The position numbers were made by a program, and so were the translations under genes. A DNA stretch of 64,000 nucleotides from Pseudomonas sp. Au-Pse12 (lineage in GTDB: Bacteria; Pseudomonadota; Gammaproteobacteria; Pseudomonadales; Pseudomonadaceae), in NCBI RefSeq assembly GCF_021341665.1, contig NZ_JAJTTH010000005.1, positions 186,001 to 250,000 on the forward strand. Reading direction: 5' to 3'. Shown piece after piece: positions 57,174-64,000 of this stretch. Every line of letters starts with the position of its first letter. Position 1 is the stretch's first letter. The notes beneath the pieces were generated by a model that did no database searches, was not told where the DNA came from, and worked only from the letters and a program-made list of their open reading frames with translations.

Positions 57174-58418
57174 GTGTCGCGTAGACGCGTCGTAGTCACC
57201 GGTATGGGTATGTTGTCGCCATTGGGTACGGATGTACCGAGTAGCTGGCAGGGCATTCTGGCTGGCCAAAGTGGCATCGGTCTGATCGAGCACACCGACC
57301 TTTCTGCCTATTCCACCCGTTTTGGCGGCTCGGTAAAGGGCTTCAATGTCGAGGAATACCTGTCGGCCAAAGAGGCCCGCAAACTCGACCTGTTCATTCA
57401 ATACGGCCTGGCGGCCGGGTTTCAGGCTGTGCGTAACGCGGGTCTGGAAGTCACCGACGCCAACCGTGAACGCATCGGCGTGGCCATGGGCTCGGGTATT
57501 GGCGGTTTGACCAATATCGAAGAAACCAGCCGCACCCTGCACGAATCCGGCCCACGACGGATTTCTCCGTTCTTCGTGCCTGGCTCGATCATCAATATGA
57601 TTTCCGGTTTCCTGTCCATCCACCTGGGTGCCCAGGGGCCGAACTACGCCATTTCCACGGCGTGCACCACCGGCACTCACTGCATCGGCATGGCCGCGCG
57701 CAACATCGCCTACGGTGAAGCCGACGTGATGATTGCCGGCGGTGCCGAGATGGCCGCCTGCGGCCTGGGCATGGGCGGCTTCGGCGCGTCCCGTGCGCTG
57801 TCGACCCGCAACGACGAGCCGACCCGCGCCAGCCGTCCCTGGGACAAGGGGCGTGATGGCTTCGTGTTGTCCGACGGTGCCGGTGCCCTTGTTCTGGAAG
57901 AGCTGGAACACGCCAAGGCTCGTGGCGCCACCATCTACGCCGAGCTGATTGGTTTCGGCATGAGTGGCGACGCCTATCACATGACTTCGCCTCCTGCCGA
58001 TGGCGCCGGTGCCGCTCGCTGCATCGCCAATGCCCTGCGCGACGCCAAGCTCAATGTGGACCAGGTGCAGTACATCAACGCCCATGGCACTTCGACCCCA
58101 GCTGGCGACCTGGCAGAAGCCGAAGCGATCAAGAGTGTGTTTGGCGACCACGCCTACAAGCTGGCGATCAGTTCCACCAAGTCCATGACCGGTCACCTGC
58201 TGGGTGCTGCCGGGGCGATCGAGGCGATCTTCAGCGTGCTGGCGATCAACAGCCAGGTCGCACCGCCCACCATCAACCTGGATGAGCCGGATGAAGGCTG
58301 CGACCTCGATTTCGTGCCGCACACTGCGCGCAGCATGGACATCGACGTAGTGCTGTCCAACTCCTTCGGTTTTGGTGGTACCAACGGCTCCCTGGTGTTC
58401 CGCCGGTTCGCCGAGTGA
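57174..58418 (+). CDS. fabF: 3-oxoacyl-ACP synthase II
   Basis: 414 residues from GTG 57174, with AAAGGAG at 57161-57167. Elongates saturated and unsaturated acyl-ACP, and converts C16:1 to C18:1. Cys in [13 protein letters not shown] (about 164), catalytic His residues in [11 protein letters not shown] and [11 protein letters not shown], and [11 protein letters not shown] at the end. Starts a run fabF-pabC-mltG-tmk-holB. Its stop overlaps the pabC ATG by one base. Confidence 0.98.
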   Translation: MSRRRVVVTGMGMLSPLGTDVPSSWQGILAGQSGIGLIEHTDLSAYSTRFGGSVKGFNVEEYLSAKEARKLDLFIQYGLAAGFQAVRNAGLEVTDANRERIGVAMGSGIGGLTNIEETSRTLHESGPRRISPFFVPGSIINMISGFLSIHLGAQGPNYAISTACTTGTHCIGMAARNIAYGEADVMIAGGAEMAACGLGMGGFGASRALSTRNDEPTRASRPWDKGRDGFVLSDGAGALVLEELEHAKARGATIYAELIGFGMSGDAYHMTSPPADGAGAARCIANALRDAKLNVDQVQYINAHGTSTPAGDLAEAEAIKSVFGDHAYKLAISSTKSMTGHLLGAAGAIEAIFSVLAINSQVAPPTINLDEPDEGCDLDFVPHTARSMDIDVVLSNSFGFGGTNGSLVFRRFAE

Positions 58419-59233
58419 TGCACAGCTGGGTCGACGGTCAGCCAGCTGACGCACTGTCGCTCAAGGATCGCGGCCTGGCTTACGGCGACGGCCTGTTCGA
58501 GACCATCGCCGTCAGATCCGGGCGGCCGCAACTGCTGGAGCGGCATCTGCAGCGTCTGGCTGAAGGTGGCCGGCGCCTGGCACTGACGGCGGATCACGCG
58601 TTGATCCGCAGTGAAGTGCTGGCCTGCGCGGCTGCTTTGGGCGATGGCGTGCTCAAGCTGATCCTGACCCGGGGCGACAGCCTGCGTGGTTATGCCGCCG
58701 ACCCCACGACCCCGGCCCGGCGGATTCTCCAGGGTTCTGCCTTGCCGGCGTATCCCCAGGCCCATGCCGAGCAAGGCATTCGCCTGTTCCCCTGTGCCAC
58801 GCGTCTGGCCGAACAACCTTTGTTGGCTGGTCTCAAGCATCTCAATCGTCTTGAGCAGGTTCTGGCCCGCGCCGAGTGGCGTGATAGCGAGCATGCCGAA
58901 GGCTTGATGCGAGATACCTCCGGGCGAGTCATCGAGGGTGTGTTCAGCAATCTGTTCCTGGTCAGCCAGGGGCGGCTGTTGACGGCTGACCTGAGTCGCT
59001 GTGGCGTGGCCGGCGTGATGCGCGCTGAAATATTGTTTCAGGCCGAGTCATTGGGGGTTCCCGTGGAAGTCCTGGATATCAGTCTCGATCAGTTGCAGCA
59101 GGCTGATGAAGTCTTCGCCTGCAACAGCGTCTACGGCATTTGGCCAGTGCTTGGCTGTGCTGGGATGAGCTGGTCGGCGGGTGCGCTCACCCGTAAACTG
59201 CAGGGCATTACCCGCGCACTACTGGATGCTTGA
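58418..59233 (+). CDS. pabC: Aminodeoxychorismate lyase
   Basis: 271 residues; PLP enzyme that splits 4-amino-4-deoxychorismate to para-aminobenzoate and pyruvate, for folate. The N-terminal DRGLAYGDGLFETIAV is typical of fold-type IV; the PLP lysine is in LKHLNRLEQVL, and RVIEGVFSNLFLV and VFACNSVYGIWPV are further signatures. Placement between fabF and mltG is conserved in gammaproteobacteria. A GTG one codon upstream is an alternative start. Confidence 0.95.
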   Translation: MHSWVDGQPADALSLKDRGLAYGDGLFETIAVRSGRPQLLERHLQRLAEGGRRLALTADHALIRSEVLACAAALGDGVLKLILTRGDSLRGYAADPTTPARRILQGSALPAYPQAHAEQGIRLFPCATRLAEQPLLAGLKHLNRLEQVLARAEWRDSEHAEGLMRDTSGRVIEGVFSNLFLVSQGRLLTADLSRCGVAGVMRAEILFQAESLGVPVEVLDISLDQLQQADEVFACNSVYGIWPVLGCAGMSWSAGALTRKLQGITRALLDA

Positions 59234-59236
59234 TTC

Positions 59237-60409
59237 GTGAGACGTAAATTACTGCTCCTGCTGGAAACCGGACTGGTCCTGGCAGGGCTGCTGTTGGGCG
59301 CGAGTGCCTGGAAGTTGCACTCGGCCCTGGAACAACCGCTGAACCTGAGTCAGGAACAGTTGCTCGATGTTCCCGCGGGCTCGACTCCCACCGGCACCTT
59401 CAATCGCTTGCAGGCCGATGGCGTGCTCGACGACGCATTCTGGCTGCGCCTGTACTGGCGTTTCAACCTGGCGGGCCAGCCGCTGCACAGCGGCGAGTAC
59501 CGCATGACCCCGGGCATGACCGCCGAAGGCCTGATCGGCCTCTGGCAGCGTGGCGAGGTGGTGCAATACAGCCTGACCCTGGTGGAGGGCTGGAATTTCC
59601 GCCAGGTGCGCAGCGCCCTGGCCAAGAGCGACAAACTGCAACAGACCCTGGGCGGTCTCAGCGACAGCCAGGTGATGGAAAAGCTCGGTCACCCCGGCGT
59701 CTTCCCTGAAGGACGTTTTTTTCCTGATACCTATCGCTTCGTGCGGGGCATGACCGATGCCGAACTCCTGGAAAAGGCCTACGACCGTCTTGATGATGTG
59801 CTGGCCAAGGAGTGGAGCAAACGGGCTGACGATGCGCCTTATCGCGACCCCTATCAGGCGCTGATCATGGCCTCGCTGGTGGAGAAGGAAACCGGTGTGC
59901 CTCAGGAGCGCGGGCAGATCGCCGGTGTGTTTGTGCGGCGCATGCAGATTGGCATGCTGCTGCAGACCGATCCCACGGTGATCTATGGCCTGGGTGAGCG
60001 TTACACCGGCAAGCTGACCCGCGCCCATCTCAAGGAAGCCACGCCCTACAACACCTACGTGATCGCCGGCTTGCCGCCGACGCCGATTGCCATGGTCGGG
60101 CGCGAGGCGATTCACGCGGCCCTCAACCCGGTACCGGGCAAGAGCCTGTATTTTGTCGCGCGGGGTGACGGCAGCCATGTGTTCTCCGATGACCTGGATG
60201 CTCACAACAGTGCGGTGCGCGAGTTCCAGCTCAAGCGCCGTGCCGACTATCGTTCCAGCCCGGCGCCGGCCAGTGCCCCGGCGGCTCCGGAGGCTGTGAG
60301 CCCGGCGCCATCCACCACGGTGCAGACGGCTCCGGCCGATGCTCCGCAAGCGCCGGCTGCGAGCGAGGCTCCTGGCGAGCGCGAGCCGGCGCCGAAAAGC
60401 CCGCAATGA
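59237..60409 (+). CDS. mltG: Endolytic murein transglycosylase
   Basis: 390 residues from GTG 59237. One N-terminal membrane segment (LLLLLETGLVLAGLLLGASAW, residues about 4-23), a LysM-like part, then the YceG catalytic domain with the Glu in MASLVEKETGVPQERGQIA. GMLLQTDPTVIYGLG and PYNTYVIAGLPPTPI are conserved. It cuts nascent glycan strands in the periplasm to end chain growth. A Pro/Ala-rich tail of about 55 residues is added at the C-terminus, longer than in E. coli. Confidence 0.94.
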   Translation: MRRKLLLLLETGLVLAGLLLGASAWKLHSALEQPLNLSQEQLLDVPAGSTPTGTFNRLQADGVLDDAFWLRLYWRFNLAGQPLHSGEYRMTPGMTAEGLIGLWQRGEVVQYSLTLVEGWNFRQVRSALAKSDKLQQTLGGLSDSQVMEKLGHPGVFPEGRFFPDTYRFVRGMTDAELLEKAYDRLDDVLAKEWSKRADDAPYRDPYQALIMASLVEKETGVPQERGQIAGVFVRRMQIGMLLQTDPTVIYGLGERYTGKLTRAHLKEATPYNTYVIAGLPPTPIAMVGREAIHAALNPVPGKSLYFVARGDGSHVFSDDLDAHNSAVREFQLKRRADYRSSPAPASAPAAPEAVSPAPSTTVQTAPADAPQAPAASEAPGEREPAPKSPQ

Positions 60410-60419
60410 CTTTGATTAA

Positions 60420-62040
<1,621 letters not shown>

Positions 62041-62070
62041 CCCGCGGCGCCTAGAATCAACGCTGTTTCC

Positions 62071-62096
62071 GCCCGGGTGCAGAGCCCGGGCCTTTC
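62071..62096 (+). terminator. Stem-loop between holB and tatD
   Basis: GCCCGGG (62071-62077) and CCCGGGC (62085-62091) pair around a 7-nt loop, followed by CTTTC, a weak T-run. It may be a partial terminator in the place where pilZ would lie. Confidence 0.5.
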
Positions 62097-62123
62097 ATTG
62101 AACGGATGTAGTTGTAGCCTCCT

Positions 62124-62909
62124 ATGCTCGTAGATTCCCATTGCCACCTTGATCGTCTCGACCTCGCCGCCCACGACGGCTCCCTGGATGCTGCGCTGGC
62201 GGCGGCCCGCCAGCGTGGCGTCGGGCACTTCCTGTGTATCGGCGTCAGTGCCGAGAATGCCGCGGACGTCAAGGCTCTGGCCGACCGCTATGACGATGTC
62301 GATTGCTCGGTGGGTGTGCATCCGCTGGATCTGCAGCCGGGCGCGGCGCCGGCCCTGGACTGGCTGCTGGGTGAGTTGAACCATCCGCGGGTGGTGGCCA
62401 TCGGCGAGACTGGCCTGGACTATCACTACGAGCCGGAAGCCGCCGAACTGCAGCAGGCCTCGTTCCGCTTGCATCTGCAGGCCGCGCAGCAGACCGGCAA
62501 ACCGGTGGTGGTGCATACCCGTGGTGCGCGTGCCGATACCCTGGCACTGTTGCGCGAGGCCGCCTTGCCCAATGCCGGGGTGCTGCATTGCTTTACCGAA
62601 GACTGGGAAATGGCCAGGGCGGCCCTGGACCTGGGCTTCTATATTTCCCTCTCGGGGATCGTCACCTTCCGCAATGCCGATGCCCTGCGGGATGTGGCGC
62701 GCCAGGTGCCGGCCGACCGGCTGCTGGTGGAAACCGATGCGCCTTACCTGGCGCCAATTCCGTATCGCGGCAAGCCCAACCTGCCGCAGTACGTGCGCGA
62801 AGTGGCGGAGTTCCTGGCGATGCTGCGGGGGGAAAGCTACGAGGCCTTTGCCGAGCAGACCACGGCAAACTTCAAGCGTCTGTTCCCCCTGGCGCGAGTC
62901 AGGGGCTGA
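62124..62909 (+). CDS. TatD-family metal-dependent hydrolase
   Basis: 261 residues. TIM-barrel metallo-hydrolase with the HxH motif in LVDSHCHLDRLDL, Glu in IGETGLDYHYEP, HTRGARADTL and TDAPYLAP (Asp metal ligand) near residue 206. TatD family members are 3'-5' DNases acting in DNA repair. ATG 62124 lacks a good ribosome-binding site, GCCTCCT on the plus strand being the wrong polarity. Located beside holB as in P. aeruginosa (PA2959) apart from the missing pilZ. Confidence 0.93.
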   Translation: MLVDSHCHLDRLDLAAHDGSLDAALAAARQRGVGHFLCIGVSAENAADVKALADRYDDVDCSVGVHPLDLQPGAAPALDWLLGELNHPRVVAIGETGLDYHYEPEAAELQQASFRLHLQAAQQTGKPVVVHTRGARADTLALLREAALPNAGVLHCFTEDWEMARAALDLGFYISLSGIVTFRNADALRDVARQVPADRLLVETDAPYLAPIPYRGKPNLPQYVREVAEFLAMLRGESYEAFAEQTTANFKRLFPLARVRG

Positions 62910-62931
62910 GGCGAGAGGCCAAATCGCAGGC

Positions 62932-62967
62932 AAAAAAAACCCGGGTTCTGGGGGGTGAATCCGGGTT
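62932..62967 (-). terminator. Rho-independent terminator of rgsA
   Basis: On the minus strand AACCCGG (62967-62961) pairs with CCGGGTT (62944-62938), followed by T's to 62932. The T-run is on the minus-strand side only, so it does not end tatD. Confidence 0.85.
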
Positions 62968-63049
62968 AAGACCATTAGGAGTAAAACTAAGGCACGCGGT
63001 CCCTTGGTACCTTGATCGGCGTTTCACTTGGGGGAGATGTCCCGCCGAC
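62932..63049 (-). ncRNA. rgsA: RgsA-like sRNA (RpoS-dependent family)
   Basis: On the minus strand a transcript of about 118 nt runs from a start near 63049 to the T-run at 62932. Its position next to tatD and upstream of a TetR gene matches rgsA (PA2958.1), a Hfq-dependent, RpoS-controlled sRNA of about 120 nt. It has a sigmaS-like -10 in front, a C-rich 5' part (CATCTCCCCC), the seed ACTCCTAATGG at about nt 68-78 and a Rho-independent terminator. In P. aeruginosa RgsA regulates acpP and fis; the acpP complement is present in this window. Assigned without a covariance search. Confidence 0.85.
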
Positions 63050-63055
63050 AGTTGA

Positions 63056-63062
63056 AGTATTG
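63056..63062 (-). promoter_or_regulatory. sigmaS-type -10 element of rgsA
   Basis: On the minus strand CAATACT (63062-63056) matches the RpoS extended -10 CTATACT at 6 of 7 positions, including the diagnostic C at -13. No recognisable -35 lies at 17 bp (CTGGAC), as tolerated by RpoS. Confidence 0.65.
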
Positions 63063-63678
63063 ATCACTATTGCGTTCAGTCCAGTTGCCCCTGCTCGTTT
63101 TTTAAACAAATTTGGAATACGCGCGCTTCGCTTGAGTTCTCATTTCCGTCATGTTGGCGGCTTTTTTCGGTAAAAACGTTGAATTCCCCGACGTTTTATC
63201 AACTTTACCTTCTGTTTTCCGGTTTTTCCTGTCGTTCGCTCACACAAGCTGTTGCAGTTTAAATTCTCGACAACCCTGATCCCATCAACGTCATCGATAG
63301 TTTCAGGGGGCGATCAAGGGCTGTGGATACCTTTCCTGATCCGGGGAAAGCGCCGGTTCTAGCACTTAATGATGAAATTGCGACTCATCGGGAGATTTTC
63401 GTCGTGGGTGGGGCTTGAGGGCAGGGTTGGTGCCTGCTGCAAGGGAATCTAGACTTTGTGGTCTGATCCGGGGCTTGCAGGGGCGTAATGTTTGCTATTT
63501 GAACGGCTTGCGACCCCCGTATTCACTGGTTTTTCCGGGCTTTTGGCGGCTGCGCAAGGTCGTCGCCAGGGGCGGCTTTTGTGCCAGAAACGCCAGCAAC
63601 GAAGGATGATCCGTGCATTTTGGCGCAAGTTAGGCATAATACGCGGCTTCGATTTTGACCCCGAACAGACCTTTTCTT
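63063..63678. other. AT-richer intergenic region between rgsA and the TetR gene
   Basis: About 615 bp, visibly richer in A/T than the surrounding genes (for example TTTTTTAAACAAATTTGG at 63099-63116). It must contain the rgsA upstream region and the TetR-gene promoter. No GacA-type TGTAAG/CTTACA palindrome and no supported coding frame was seen. A CATAAT at 63635-63640 could be the TetR -10, without a clear -35. Confidence 0.45.
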
Positions 63679-64000
63679 ATGCAGAAAGAACCTCGTAAGG
63701 TCCGTGAGTTTCGTCGCCGCGAGCAAGAAATTCTCGATACCGCGCTCAAGCTGTTCCTCGAACAAGGTGAAGACAGTGTCACCGTCGAGATGATTGCGGA
63801 TGCCGTGGGTATCGGCAAAGGGACCATCTATAAGCATTTCAAGTCCAAGGCGGAGATCTACCTGCGGCTGATGCTCGACTACGAGCGTGACCTGAACGAG
63901 CTGCTGCACTCGGCCGATGTCGACAAGGACAAGGAGGCCCTGTCCCGGGCCTATTTCGAATTCCGCATGCGTGATCCGCAGCGCTACCGGTTGTTCGACC
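63679..64000 (+). CDS. TetR-family transcriptional regulator (5' part)
   Basis: The first 107 codons are present and the frame is open at the right edge. The N-terminal helix-turn-helix is clear: REQEILDTALKLFLEQGEDS then VTVEMIADAVGIGKGTIYKHFKSKAEIYL (about 14-58), the standard TetR DNA-binding domain. The ligand domain starts after it. Position matches P. aeruginosa PA2957. No Shine-Dalgarno is visible before ATG 63679 (ACCTTTTCTT). Confidence 0.9.
   Translation, partial: MQKEPRKVREFRRREQEILDTALKLFLEQGEDSVTVEMIADAVGIGKGTIYKHFKSKAEIYLRLMLDYERDLNELLHSADVDKDKEALSRAYFEFRMRDPQRYRLFD

Noticed and set aside
57087..58454. A 455-codon minus-strand frame over fabF
   Set aside because: Antisense shadow of fabF with no known domain.
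62938..62967. Hairpin after tatD as the tatD terminator
   Set aside because: The T-run lies on the minus-strand side only, so it terminates the convergent sRNA instead.

Overview
This 64-kb window is chromosomal DNA of a fluorescent Pseudomonas, probably of the P. fluorescens/protegens/chlororaphis group. It is GC-rich and has several gene runs in the order known from P. aeruginosa: fabB-fabA-hybrid kinase; gpsA-DUF4389-sixA; acyl-CoA synthetase-thioesterase-two hydrolases-GST-DUF4892; comEC-exbBD-lpxK-kdsB-murB; rne-rluC-HAD-sppA-maf-yceD-rpmF-plsX-fabD-fabG-acpP-fabF-pabC-mltG-tmk-holB-tatD. No prophage, insertion sequence or CRISPR array was seen.

Layout. 1-1820: fabAB on the minus strand (unsaturated fatty acid synthesis), with a DesT-like operator upstream. 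1919-6865: a co-translated trio on the minus strand, made of a TonB-dependent receptor, a periplasmic binding-protein-like protein and a hybrid sensor kinase. 7061-15617: a plus-strand block of lipid and general metabolism (gpsA, sixA, acyl-CoA synthetase, thioesterase, hydrolases, GST, DUF4892, AI-2E-family permease). 15677-17505: a two-component system with a proline-rich sensor. 17812-23557: pyrF, two oxidoreductases, a chemoreceptor and a membrane-anchored hypothetical protein. 23938-24609: three tandem tRNA-Glu/tRNA-Gly pairs under one strong promoter. 24731-33521: transporters, AlaX, LysR, FadE-type acyl-CoA dehydrogenase, transglutaminase-like protein, GST and an ABC exporter. 33575-41085: DUF2062 protein, comEC, exbBD, lpxK, Trm112, kdsB, a phosphatase and murB (envelope synthesis). 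41326-45696: a molybdenum hydroxylase module (iorAB-like, xdhC, mocA) between murB and rne, which are neighbours in P. aeruginosa. 45762-49683: rne with a leader of about 660 nt. 49713-62909: the rluC-to-tatD housekeeping block with the core fatty acid synthase genes. 62932-63049: an sRNA matching RgsA by position, length, promoter and terminator. 63679 onward: start of a TetR-type regulator.

Fatty acid synthesis links the two ends: fabAB at the left, plsX-fabD-fabG-acpP-fabF at the right, followed by the sRNA. The sRNA carries an 11-nt stretch perfectly complementary to the acpP ribosome-binding region and a 10-bp match (two G-U pairs) over the fabD ribosome-binding region. The most notable observations are this sRNA-target layout, the receptor/binding-protein/kinase trio, the apparently leaderless yceD operon with consensus promoter hexamers, the missing pilZ between holB and tatD, and the inserted molybdenum hydroxylase module. 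All functional statements rest on reading motifs and gene order; no searches were run.
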